DNA of 42,441 nucleotides, taken from Hydrococcus sp. Prado102 (GTDB lineage: Bacteria > Cyanobacteriota > Cyanobacteriia > Cyanobacteriales > Microcystaceae). The notes beneath the pieces were generated by a model, which was not told the origin of the DNA, ran no database searches, and worked only from the letters and a program-made list of their open reading frames with translations. This document shows, one piece after another, positions 35,168-42,441 of this stretch. The DNA lies in the NCBI GenBank assembly GCA_025454425.1, contig JALOOL010000011.1, forward strand, positions 1-42,441, in the 5' to 3' direction. Within the stretch, counting starts at the first letter, position 1; each line of letters opens with the position of its first letter. The translations under genes were made by a program, and so were the position numbers.

Positions 35168-35434
35168 TTATGCGTTTCTAGCAATTAATCCCCACAAGAA
35201 AATAGCAATCAACGAACCAATAATGGCAACAATTAATCCAGGAATACTCAAACTAGTCGCGGCTAAGGATAAACTTCCCGTAGTGAATAAAGAGTATAAA
35301 CTACCGCCTACAAAGGCTCCTACAATTCCTAGTAAAATTGTAGCTAGAATGCCGCCACCTTGATGTCCTGGATAAATTGCTTTAGCAATAGCACCAGCTA
35401 AAAGTCCCAAAACAATCCAAGCAATAATGTTCAT
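35168..35434 (-). CDS. GlsB/YeaQ/YmgE-family stress membrane protein
   Basis: An 88-residue membrane protein with three helices and the family hallmarks IVLGLLAGAIAKAIYPG (7-23) and GGGILATILLGIVGAFVGG (26-44). Members are small transglycosylase-associated or stress-induced membrane proteins of unknown mechanism. A GGAG ribosome-binding site precedes the ATG. A gap of about 100 bases separates it from the nblA operon downstream, so it may be a separate unit with a similar stress response. Confidence 0.9.
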   Translation of the reverse strand: MNIIAWIVLGLLAGAIAKAIYPGHQGGGILATILLGIVGAFVGGSLYSLFTTGSLSLAATSLSIPGLIVAIIGSLIAIFLWGLIARNA

Positions 35435-35594
35435 AAATTTGTCTCCAATAAACTTTTTTTCATTAACTCAATGATGCCTAAAAAGATCCTAGATTCCTTC
35501 TCCCCCAAGTTTGAGCTTGTAGAATCAAAAGAAAGATGAAACTTCTTGTAATTGGTGTCTCGCTGTCGCGATCGCCAACAAAACTTAAAAGCTA

Positions 35595-35627
35595 GTTGGT
35601 GTTGGGTTTCGTTCCTCAACCCAACCT
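35595..35627. repeat. GTTGGGT inverted repeat
   Basis: GTTGGGT at 35601-35607 pairs with ACCCAAC at 35619-35625 across TTCGTTCCTCA. The element is common between genes in cyanobacteria. It follows the stop of the 444-residue gene on the other strand and may act as its terminator hairpin. Confidence 0.6.
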
Positions 35628-35643
35628 AAGATTAAATTGACTT

Positions 35644-36978
35644 CTATTTTTGAAACCCTTTTCCAGTTTTTTGCTTTGCGACTCTATCTTTAGATTTACT
35701 CTTACTAACTTCTAATACTGCTTCTTGAAACAGTGAATGTAAATGCAAAGGAACGCTGGCGGTTTCTGGTAAATCTGCTTCTAATGCTTTATTGAATTCT
35801 TGCATCAAAGCATTAAAATCTTTCTCTAAATCAAATTCAGGACGTTCTAAAACTTCCCTTAAAAGTGCTTCTAGCTGAGTTGGATATTGTTGCGCTAGAC
35901 GCTGCCAAATGAAACTATTTATCTGAGGCGATTCTAAATAATGACGAACTAATTTTGTAGTCTCGGCGACATTTTTTTCTTCATCTGTCTCTAATATATT
36001 TTTAAATTGACAGTAAGTTGGTAAGAAAATTTGACCCCAACGAGGGTGGCTGATTGCTGTCACTTGCTCGGCTTTTTTTAAGTCGGCGGGTAACTCTATC
36101 TTAGGTTGTACCATTTTGGCAGCTTGTTTGCCATTAAAAAGACTCTCGCTCTCTTTTTTGTCAACCCCCATCGATTCAGCTACCGATTTAATTTCTTCTT
36201 GTGAAAATCCCGCTCCCTCGGCTAACTCTTCTAGGGATTTAGAGCGATCGAATCCAGCTTCGTCTAGGCGTTTTTCGGTAATTTGTTCTTGAAACTCAGC
36301 TAATTTTTTGTTAAGTTGGTATCCTGGAAGCGTCACTTCATCGCTGCCAAAAAAGTCAACAAATTCAGTATGATATTTTTCAACCGATCGCCACGCTTCT
36401 TCTAATAAATCTGGCGCATCGCTGTAGAGATAATTATTATAAACTTGTTTGAAATTGCCGATCGCCACCGCTAGTTTCGGTTTGCCTAGTTTTCCTAATG
36501 TAATACACTGACTCGAAAACATCCAATATTCATCGGTCACGGGAGCTATCTGTGCGAGTAAGATTTCACCCGCCTTGTAGCGACTCATGCTTTCTTTGGT
36601 TTGCAAATCGTTAGGTTTGACGAAGTAAGATTTTTCTGTCGTCTGGTTGATTAACTCAAAACCATCTTCTAAAATTTGGGCGATCGCAAATAAACCGATG
36701 ATACTACGCTTCCAACTCTCGACTAAATCGCGATCGCTTTTAGATAACTCAGTTTCATCCAAAAAAAGATCGATAGGCGTTTTATCTCCTATCCTGCCAT
36801 CGACAATAAAACGATCGACCAGTATATTTCTCTGATTCATCTCTTTATCGCCCGATTTTGCCATCTGTTGGGCGCTAAATGTCTCTAAAGCCACAGCCAT
36901 CTCACCTTCAGCATCAAAAACAAAATAGCTCAAAGCTTGTTTGAGTTGTGCGCTTCGTTTGAGAATGGCATTTACCAC
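35644..36978 (-). CDS. uncharacterised 444-residue protein
   Basis: I do not recognise a domain. The protein is soluble, acidic and largely helical, with no signal peptide or membrane segment. Residues 1-180 form one block (ESWKRSIIGLFAIAQILEDGFELI, MFSSQCITLGKLGKPKLAVAI). A helical stretch about 225-290 (SLEELAEGAGFSQEEIKSVAESMG) looks like a UBA/HTH-type bundle. A second block runs to 430, and the tail is basic. The start is GTG at 36978 with GAGG 7 bases upstream. It lies upstream of glsB on the same strand, 209 bases apart. Confidence 0.8.
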   Translation of the reverse strand: MVNAILKRSAQLKQALSYFVFDAEGEMAVALETFSAQQMAKSGDKEMNQRNILVDRFIVDGRIGDKTPIDLFLDETELSKSDRDLVESWKRSIIGLFAIAQILEDGFELINQTTEKSYFVKPNDLQTKESMSRYKAGEILLAQIAPVTDEYWMFSSQCITLGKLGKPKLAVAIGNFKQVYNNYLYSDAPDLLEEAWRSVEKYHTEFVDFFGSDEVTLPGYQLNKKLAEFQEQITEKRLDEAGFDRSKSLEELAEGAGFSQEEIKSVAESMGVDKKESESLFNGKQAAKMVQPKIELPADLKKAEQVTAISHPRWGQIFLPTYCQFKNILETDEEKNVAETTKLVRHYLESPQINSFIWQRLAQQYPTQLEALLREVLERPEFDLEKDFNALMQEFNKALEADLPETASVPLHLHSLFQEAVLEVSKSKSKDRVAKQKTGKGFQK

Positions 36979-37366
36979 TGAATGACCTCTTTTGTGAGAT
37001 AATATATAAGAAATGTTGAGTACCGAAATCGCATTTCAATACTCAACCCAGCTTTTGCTCTTTGCTATCTTTCTACTACTTGAGCATTTTAGAGAAGAGT
37101 TCGATCTATTCGCATCACACTAAAGTTATAGTTTTGTCTCGATTTCAATCTTTAGATACTTTTATCGAAAACATCCATCTATCCAAAGATTCATCAATAA
37201 AAAGTAAATTCCCCAGACTTACGGACTTGTCATATCTAAAGACATAGAACTCAGATCTGATTTCTCTATCTTTAGAAGGATTTAATCTTAATAATTGCCA
37301 ATCCCAGCTTCAATCTGTGGGTCGATTTAACTGCGGGCATCTTCAAGATACAAATAGATTTGTAAG
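36979..37366. other. intergenic stretch without recognised gene
   Basis: Nearly 390 bases between the divergent 444-residue gene and the 44-residue peptide gene. The only sizeable frame (37062-37247 forward) has an unconvincing composition and no ribosome-binding site, so I treat it as noise. Both promoters must lie here, but I cannot place them confidently. Confidence 0.5.
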
Positions 37367-37381
37367 CCTAATAAATTAGGA
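37367..37381 (+). promoter_or_regulatory. palindrome covering the ribosome-binding site of the 44-residue peptide gene
   Basis: CCTAATAAATTAGG is a palindrome whose right arm contributes AGG to the Shine-Dalgarno AGGA (37378-37381), 8 bases before the ATG. As RNA it folds into a 5-base stem with a 4-base loop that hides this site. It could equally be a DNA operator. Confidence 0.4.
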
Positions 37382-37389
37382 TTTTCACC

Positions 37390-37524
37390 ATGAAAAACAA
37401 TTCTGTTGTTAAAAAATGGTGGAAAAATAACCAGAAACTGCTCTTGATTTTTAGCTGCTTATTAGCCTTGGTGTTGGGATGGGGAGGCAACAGTTTAGCT
37501 AATGCCGTCCGCCTTAACCAATAA
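37390..37524 (+). CDS. 44-residue single-span membrane peptide
   Basis: ATG 37390 to TAA 37522-37524. The peptide begins MKNNSVVKKWWKNNQK, continues with one hydrophobic helix (about 17-31, LLLIFSCLLALVLGW) and ends NAVRLNQ. The positive N-terminus and short polar tail fit an N-in membrane peptide. The cysteine at residue 23 lies in the helix and is not a lipobox. It precedes the low-temperature-induced gene by 87 bases on the same strand. Codon choice and Shine-Dalgarno spacing look real, but I know no named homologue. Confidence 0.55.
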   Translation: MKNNSVVKKWWKNNQKLLLIFSCLLALVLGWGGNSLANAVRLNQ

Positions 37525-37611
37525 CAAGCCGCTACTTGCTGACCTGAAATTTTTTGGACAAAAAACCAAATTGAAGGTCGCGTTTATTTTGATATTTTGG
37601 AGGAATTTCAC

Positions 37612-37971
37612 ATGAATAATATCCGTTTAAATTCTTTTAACAAACGCGCATTACGTATTATAGTTGCAGCTTTTACTTGTGCTTTACTTTTCTTCTCTAG
37701 TGCTTATCCAGCAGCGGCGATTGGCTCTCAAAAGAGCGATCCAACTAGCGGTGAAGCAAATTTAAATGATATTCAGCGCATGACAGACACCTCTGTTCCT
37801 AACCCGCCTCTAACTCTTAAAGAAGTTCAAGAGCGAACCCAACCGGAAAAGGGAGGTCTTAACGAAGTACAAGGTGCTGCTGACCTCGACAAAATGAAGA
37901 ATCCCGAAAACGCCAAGGGAACCTCTTTTGTTGAGGAAGTTGAGAAAGGATTGAAAAAAGTAACAAAATAA
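37612..37971 (+). CDS. low-temperature-induced protein-like, exported
   Basis: A 119-residue protein from ATG 37612, which has GGAGG 8 bases upstream. A TTG 15 bases earlier would include the ribosome-binding site itself and is rejected. Residues 1-36 form a signal peptide ending at an AAAIG-type cleavage site. The mature part is hydrophilic and repeats short motifs (SGEANLNDIQRMTD, LKEVQERTQ, GGLNEVQGAADLDKM), as in the cyanobacterial low-temperature-induced family. It would reside in the periplasm or thylakoid lumen. Function is unknown beyond stress induction of relatives. Confidence 0.65.
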   Translation: MNNIRLNSFNKRALRIIVAAFTCALLFFSSAYPAAAIGSQKSDPTSGEANLNDIQRMTDTSVPNPPLTLKEVQERTQPEKGGLNEVQGAADLDKMKNPENAKGTSFVEEVEKGLKKVTK

Positions 37972-38388
37972 AAGCCTTTAGATCGGTTATCAGCCTCGAT
38001 CGCTGATTGCCAATAACTGTTTTCACATCTTGGATATTTAGCTATATAGGCATTTCGTAAAACTGAGTTGTCTATGTAGCTTTATTACTCTTTGTAAAAG
38101 GAAGTGGTGACAGAGATTTTTTAGGAAAAAGGGGTTCATGGGAAAGGGAAAAGATACATACAGGTTCTTTCCCCCTGACCAAAACAATTTTAGATTTTAG
38201 ATGAAAGGATTTTGGATTAAAATCGCGCATCTAAAATTCATGTTTCAAGCCTCTCCATAACGAGAGAAAAAAAACAAAATTTTTCGTTATTTAAGCCTCT
38301 CCTTTTAAAAGAGAGATTAATCCAAAATCGATTGACCCCTTCCCCAATCGCCACTCGCCAATCCCCAATCACCTAACAGGAAATAATC
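37972..38388. repeat. intergenic region with small repeats
   Basis: No gene is seen in these 417 bases. They contain AT-rich tandem units of the TTTTAGA type (38188-38235), two copies of AAGCCTCTCC each followed by a hairpin (near 38250 and 38292), and CCAATCCCCAATC-type repeats (38340-38375) just before the next start codon. Confidence 0.6.
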
Positions 38389-39219
38389 ATGTCTAGCTCA
38401 ATAAAAGAAAAAATTTCAGAAGATCTTCAAAAAGCCAAAGCGCAAGGACAGCTAAGAGCAGAACGAATCAGAGAAATTGTTAAATACGCTGTCAGAGATA
38501 CGGTTTTTAATGCAGCAGCCGAAGTAAAAGAAGGTGCGGTTGAGATTCGAGAAATAATCAAAGATGTCATCGCAACTGTAGCAGAAAATCTCAAAGACAA
38601 AAACCAAGAAATCAAAGAAGAAATTGCAGCTTCGGTAAAAGGCGCGATCGAAGGCGTTAGCGAAAAGAAACGTCAAGAACTTTCCCAAGCTCAAGAAGAA
38701 GTCAGACAGTTGCAGGAAAATATCGATCGCCAAGAAATAGAACTCGACGAAGAGATTAATTCGGCACTCGTCCATATCGAGTCAACCGAAACCGGAAGCG
38801 ATAAAATCAAATCTGCGATCGCGTCAGCCGTTAAAACAATCCGAGACAGCGAAGAATTTGGTTTGATGCAAAAACGCTACGCTCAGCTTCAGGCGCAGCT
38901 ATCCGTTCTCAAAGCCAATATCGAAGCACGTTATGGAGAAAATAACGGCGAGGACAAAACCCAACTCATCAACAAGTATCTAGAAGATGCCAAAAATTGG
39001 TATCGAGAAGCGCAAAAATGGGCGCAAACCGACGGCGAAAAAAGCTTGCTCCAACAAAGACAAGAAGAGTTCGAGCGCAAAGCTGGCGAAGCTGGTGGCG
39101 CATTAGCTCGAAAAGAGCGACAAGTCTTGCAGCTTCTCAAAGAGCTATGGATGTCAATGAGAGATTCTCATTCTAAAAGCAAAAATGATTCTTCTGTAGA
39201 TAAAATTTCTCAACCTTAA
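38389..39219 (+). CDS. helical coiled-coil protein, LEA-like
   Basis: A 276-residue soluble protein almost entirely alpha-helical and strongly charged. Residues 1-80 show an 11-residue-like amphipathic pattern (EIVKYAVRDTVFNAAAEVKEGAVEI, KDVIATVAENLKDKNQEI) reminiscent of late-embryogenesis-abundant or apolipoprotein-like proteins that coat membranes. Residues 90-185 are a classic coiled coil (SQAQEEVRQLQENIDRQEIELD). The tail is basic. No catalytic motif. Its place after the low-temperature-induced gene suggests a stress role. An AGGA ribosome-binding site precedes the ATG. Confidence 0.75.
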   Translation: MSSSIKEKISEDLQKAKAQGQLRAERIREIVKYAVRDTVFNAAAEVKEGAVEIREIIKDVIATVAENLKDKNQEIKEEIAASVKGAIEGVSEKKRQELSQAQEEVRQLQENIDRQEIELDEEINSALVHIESTETGSDKIKSAIASAVKTIRDSEEFGLMQKRYAQLQAQLSVLKANIEARYGENNGEDKTQLINKYLEDAKNWYREAQKWAQTDGEKSLLQQRQEEFERKAGEAGGALARKERQVLQLLKELWMSMRDSHSKSKNDSSVDKISQP

Positions 39220-39296
39220 TTGGGTAATGCTGTTTGATTTCCAATTAACCACCAAGGAATCAATTCAATCGCATTTTGCACTTCTTCGCAACAACC

Positions 39297-39318
39297 GACG
39301 GGGAATTAATTCCCCGTC
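39297..39318. repeat. perfect 22-base palindrome GACGGGGAATT
   Basis: GACGGGGAATT is followed directly by its complement AATTCCCCGTC. It sits between the coiled-coil gene and the transglutaminase gene. On the longer transglutaminase frame (from 39276) it would be translated, which argues for the later start at 39402. Confidence 0.8.
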
Positions 39319-39401
39319 TCATATATAAAGTCTATTTCAATGGACTGCAACACTTATCTATTTATTATAAAAACAACAATTTAAATGTAATTATATTTGT
39401 T

Positions 39402-40181
39402 ATGCTACTCAACGCTGGATGTCAAATTTCGTTTGATGCGATCGCGCCAACTCCTTTAATTTTAATGCTAAGACCTCGTAGCGGTTACGGTCAGTGGGTA
39501 GCGCGCGAAGAATATTTGTTAGAACCCCAGATTCAAATTATCGAATACACCGATAGTTATGGCAATTTGTGTCAGCGATTGATAGCGCCAGTAGGTTCAT
39601 TGCAAGTGAAAATGAGCGTTTTGGTTGAAACTGCCGATACGATTGACGTTCAAAACAATGCGCCTTTCGTTCCCATTCAGGATTTACCCGAAACCGTCCT
39701 GCAATTTCTTTTGCCGAGTCGCTACTGTCAAAGCGATAGCATGGGAAATCTAGCCAACGAAATTGTGGCAAACTGTACGCCAGGATACGACCAAGTTGAG
39801 GCGATTCGTCGGTGGATTCAAACTAATATCGAGTATTCTTACGGTACGAGTAATGCTTCGACATCGGCGCAGGAAACTGCCGAAAGTCGCATCGGCGTTT
39901 GTCGCGATTTTGCTCATTTAGGCATTGCTTTGTGTCGCAGTTTAAATATTCCTGCGAGAATGGTCGTCGGTTATTTGTATCAGTTAGATCCAATGGACTT
40001 ACACGCTTGGTTTGAAGCGTTTGTGGGCGATCGCTGGTATGTATTCGATGCTACTCAAAAAGAACCGCGCGGCAATCGAATCGCGATCGCTTATGGTCGC
40101 GATGCAGCCGATGTTGCTTTGGCAACGCAATTTGGCCCGCTTAATTTAACAGATATGAAAGTTTGGGTAGATGCCGCCTAA
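39402..40181 (+). CDS. transglutaminase-like cysteine protease family protein
   Basis: A 259-residue protein with an N-terminal bacterial transglutaminase-associated beta domain (about 1-110) and a transglutaminase core (about 115-240). The catalytic triad is complete: Cys167 in GVCRDFAH, His201 in DLHAWFEAF and Asp216 in FDATQ, counted from ATG 39402. An upstream ATG at 39276 would run through a palindromic repeat and add AT-rich non-family sequence. No signal peptide is visible. Members act as peptidases or crosslinkers on unknown targets. Palindromes flank the gene on both sides. Confidence 0.9.
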   Translation: MLLNAGCQISFDAIAPTPLILMLRPRSGYGQWVAREEYLLEPQIQIIEYTDSYGNLCQRLIAPVGSLQVKMSVLVETADTIDVQNNAPFVPIQDLPETVLQFLLPSRYCQSDSMGNLANEIVANCTPGYDQVEAIRRWIQTNIEYSYGTSNASTSAQETAESRIGVCRDFAHLGIALCRSLNIPARMVVGYLYQLDPMDLHAWFEAFVGDRWYVFDATQKEPRGNRIAIAYGRDAADVALATQFGPLNLTDMKVWVDAA

Positions 40182-40200
40182 ACAATTTTGAACTGGTAAA

Positions 40201-40218
40201 GACGCGATATATCGCGTC
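40201..40218. repeat. perfect 18-base palindrome GACGCGATA
   Basis: GACGCGATA is followed by TATCGCGTC, then TCTAC. It is an element often seen between cyanobacterial genes. It lies 20 bases after the transglutaminase stop and may serve as its 3' hairpin. Confidence 0.8.
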
Positions 40219-40249
40219 TCTACTTTGCACTTTATTGAACTTTTCAAAC

Positions 40250-40726
40250 ATGATTCCATCTTGGTTGGCGATCGGAGGCATTACTTTCCTCGTAGCTCTA
40301 GGAAGTAATATTATTAGACCCAAAGACGTAAAATGGTTTAAGCGGCTAGAACGACCTCGCTGGTTGACTTTTGAGTCGCTGATTCCGGTTATTTGGACGG
40401 TTGTTTTTATTTGTGGGGCTTGGTCGGCTTATATTATTTGGGAAAGCGATCCAGGCAGCGATCGCACTTGGCAGTTAATGATATTTTATTTGTTGGTAGA
40501 AGTTACCATCGTTATGTACACGCCAGTGATTCTCTGGACGCATAGTTTGATCGCAGGGACGATAATCGGCGGATTGGGGTTTATTTTCGGATTAATTCTC
40601 ACAGTAATGGTCTGGCAAATTTCAGGATGGGCGGCTTTATTACTCGTGCCTTATTTATTATGGAGTCCGATAGGGACTTATGCGACTTGGGCGATCGCGC
40701 GTCTCAATCCTACAATTAGTCGGTAA
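40250..40726 (+). CDS. tspO: TspO/MBR-family protein
   Basis: A 158-residue, five-helix membrane protein of the tryptophan-rich sensory protein family, which binds tetrapyrroles and responds to light or stress. The ATG at 40250 is preferred: the earlier one at 40163 would translate the palindrome at 40201. The first loop carries RPRWLTFESLIPVIWTVVFI (about 38-57), matching the PxWxPPxWVFxPVW core in a divergent form, and tryptophans recur in the later helices. The 3' end overlaps the reverse-strand unknown gene by 11 bases. Confidence 0.82.
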   Translation: MIPSWLAIGGITFLVALGSNIIRPKDVKWFKRLERPRWLTFESLIPVIWTVVFICGAWSAYIIWESDPGSDRTWQLMIFYLLVEVTIVMYTPVILWTHSLIAGTIIGGLGFIFGLILTVMVWQISGWAALLLVPYLLWSPIGTYATWAIARLNPTISR

Positions 40727-41117
40727 TTTTTTCAGGATTAAGCTCGTGTAATTCTTTAAACCAGTTTTTTAATGCCAAGGGATCGTCAACATCTATTTCT
40801 GTTGGATCGGGGGTACATATTACTAAAGCTTTGATTAAAGTAAAACACACTTTTGATTGCTCTTGATTAGGAATCTTCTGTTTTTTTACAATTTTTAGTA
40901 TTTGTTTTTTACATGAATATTCAGCAAAGATAATGTCTAGCCAAACACCAAATTCGCCCCCAAGTTTGTCTCTTGTTTCTATAGCTTTATCAATTATATG
41001 TTGCGGATATTCAAAGGTTTGTGCATCAATCCAGGCAAATTCTATAATTAGTTCTTGAGGAATATATTTTTCTGCTAAATCAACTAGTATTAGTACGAGC
41101 GCACTTTTACGAAGCAA
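40716..41117 (-). CDS. uncharacterised 133-residue protein
   Basis: No family recognised. The product is soluble, acidic at the C-terminus (DPTEIDVDDPLALKNWFKELHEL) and has no signal peptide. The frame begins with TTG at 41117, and no ATG or clear ribosome-binding site is present, so the 5' end may be truncated. AT-rich, without GCGATCGC inside. It converges on tspO with an 11-base overlap. Confidence 0.55.
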   Translation of the reverse strand: MLRKSALVLILVDLAEKYIPQELIIEFAWIDAQTFEYPQHIIDKAIETRDKLGGEFGVWLDIIFAEYSCKKQILKIVKKQKIPNQEQSKVCFTLIKALVICTPDPTEIDVDDPLALKNWFKELHELNPEKITD

Positions 41118-41258
41118 TTAGCTAGGACGCGATCGCGGATGTAGCAAATGCTACAAGAACTTATAGCAAAACCTTTCAAGCTTGTCTTAAGATTGACGCA
41201 GCCTCTAATAATTGATGCCAAAATTAACTCTCGAAAATTACTCAGGAATCACATTTCT

Positions 41259-42341
41259 ATGAAAACCAGAATTGCAATAGCTTGTCAGGGAGGAGGCGGT
41301 CAAGCTGCTTTTACGGCTGGGGCGCTGAAAGCTCTTTTTGAGAACAACATACAAGACAAGTTCGAGATTCTTAGTTTAAGTGGAACTTCAGGGGGAGCCA
41401 TCTGTGCGGCTTTAACCTGGTATGCTCTCAAAAAAGGCGATAATCCAGTTTGGCAGCGATTAATGGATTTTTGGATGGATAACACTGCCCAAACTTACCA
41501 AGAGCGCGTATTTAACGATTTTGCCATTAAAACCTTGGAATTGGTCGGTAAGGGTATACTGCCACAGTTTAATATCAGTCCTTCCTCGCCGCAATTTACG
41601 CGCTGGCTGTCTTTTGCTACCTTGGGGTTGCGGAGTCGATTTACTAATTTTCAAGAATTGTTAGAAGCGCACATCGATTTCCAAGAATTAGCCGCTTGGG
41701 GAGTACAGCCAAACCCTCCAATTCTGCTGTTAGGTGCGTGTAATATTCTCACCGGAAAATTGTGGAAGTTTAACTCATCCAACGAACCCATTAAAGTCGA
41801 GCATATCCTAGCTTCTTGTGCGATTCCTAATATATTTGGAGCCGTTGAGATTGGCAAGGATGCTTATTGGGACGGGATCTTTTCAGACAATCCTCCCACC
41901 GATGAATTAATCAAACCTTACTATGTTGGCATCGAGAATATTCCCCAGGAAATTTGGGTGATTAAATTGAATCCAACGCGCCGAGAGACGATTCCAATTG
42001 AAGTAGATGATATTTTAGATCGCCGCAACGAACTCGAAGGGAATATTTCTTTATTTCAAAACCTAATCAATATCGAGACGATTAACGATCTTCTTTTGCA
42101 AGGTGCATTTAAAGATGAGTTTCTAGAACAGTTCTATTGCAAAGAACCGATCAAAATTCCCAAGTCTTTTGCTGAAAAAGAAGACAAACCCTACTATATT
42201 CCCTTTATAGAAATGTCCGAAGATTTGCAAAAGAGCCTTAATTATGAAAGTAAACTCGATCGCAACCCCGAAAATATCAAACGACTCATCGAAGATGGCG
42301 AAAAACAAGGGAAAAAGTTTTTAGAAGAAAGATTGGGTTAA
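41259..42341 (+). CDS. patatin-like phospholipase
   Basis: A 360-residue lipid acyl hydrolase. The oxyanion loop GGGGQ (11-15), the nucleophile Ser44 in GTSGG and the catalytic Asp205 in WDGIFSDNPP form the Ser-Asp dyad of the patatin family. I chose ATG 41259, which gives the family-like MKTRIAIACQGGGG and has AGGA 10 bases upstream. An earlier ATG at 41148 would add 37 basic residues. The C-terminal 110 residues are helical and charged. No signal peptide. The last 100 bases of the window hold nothing I recognise. Confidence 0.92.
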   Translation: MKTRIAIACQGGGGQAAFTAGALKALFENNIQDKFEILSLSGTSGGAICAALTWYALKKGDNPVWQRLMDFWMDNTAQTYQERVFNDFAIKTLELVGKGILPQFNISPSSPQFTRWLSFATLGLRSRFTNFQELLEAHIDFQELAAWGVQPNPPILLLGACNILTGKLWKFNSSNEPIKVEHILASCAIPNIFGAVEIGKDAYWDGIFSDNPPTDELIKPYYVGIENIPQEIWVIKLNPTRRETIPIEVDDILDRRNELEGNISLFQNLINIETINDLLLQGAFKDEFLEQFYCKEPIKIPKSFAEKEDKPYYIPFIEMSEDLQKSLNYESKLDRNPENIKRLIEDGEKQGKKFLEERLG

Positions 42342-42441
42342 TTAACCTCAGTTCGGGTTAAGCAGATGGGGATAAAAGCCAGTTAAAGCGAAGACTAGGC
42401 TTCTTGGGCTGATGACAATAAGCAATTAATCCGCACAGAAG

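Noticed and set aside
37062-37247. 61-codon forward frame
   Set aside because: No ribosome-binding site, no recognisable domain and no support from neighbours.
38452-38775. 107-codon reverse frame rich in Phe and Leu
   Set aside because: It mirrors the Lys/Glu-rich helical protein on the other strand, which explains the Phe/Leu bias.
39276-39401. N-terminal extension of the transglutaminase
   Set aside because: It would translate a palindromic repeat and AT-rich intergenic sequence; the family-like part begins after 39402.

Overview
The window is a 42.4 kb stretch of a cyanobacterial chromosome. This is inferred from the very frequent HIP1 octamer (GCGATCGC), from short heptamer repeats typical of cyanobacteria, and from clade-typical genes (an NblA-family phycobilisome degradation adaptor, a low-temperature-induced protein, TIGR02587/TIGR02588, GlsB). 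I cannot name the species.

Layout. 1-10 kb holds mostly housekeeping genes: a Cache-HAMP-PAS-GGDEF diguanylate cyclase, polyphosphate kinase, a CBS protein, a Sua5/YrdC protein, larC, a Uma2 nuclease, murA and tRNA-Leu(CAG). 10-17.5 kb is accessory: an rRNA methyltransferase followed by a truncated methyltransferase, an AT-rich unknown gene, a divergent FAD-monooxygenase/TetR pair, a Phd-VapC module, a SnoaL protein flanked by a second copy of the tetR tail, and a CbxX-type AAA ATPase fused to a lectin-like domain. 17.5-19.2 kb holds a HAD hydrolase and cobA. 19.3-27.7 kb is a same-strand glycan cluster: two paralogous MurG-like glycosyltransferases, an ABC exporter, a histidine phosphatase, a GT4 and a GT2. 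27.8-33.5 kb carries map, a CAX-like protein without its key glutamates, a SnoaL-SDR pair and an ABC-F ATPase. 33.5-39.2 kb is rich in stress genes: nblA-TIGR02587-TIGR02588 with overlapping ends, glsB, a 444-residue unknown, a 44-residue membrane peptide, a low-temperature-induced protein and a helical coiled-coil protein. The end carries a transglutaminase, TspO, a small unknown and a patatin phospholipase.

How parts fit. The glycan cluster looks like one biosynthesis/export unit for an unidentified glycoconjugate. The nblA operon suggests that phycobilisome turnover is coupled to a membrane protein pair. Small palindromic or tandem repeats have invaded reading frames (larC, the phosphatase, the ABC exporter) and have been kept in frame.

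The best candidates for new biology are the CAX-like protein with rewritten alpha-repeats, the nblA-TIGR02587-TIGR02588 operon, the glycan cluster with its half-dead double phosphatase, and the lectin-AAA fusion.
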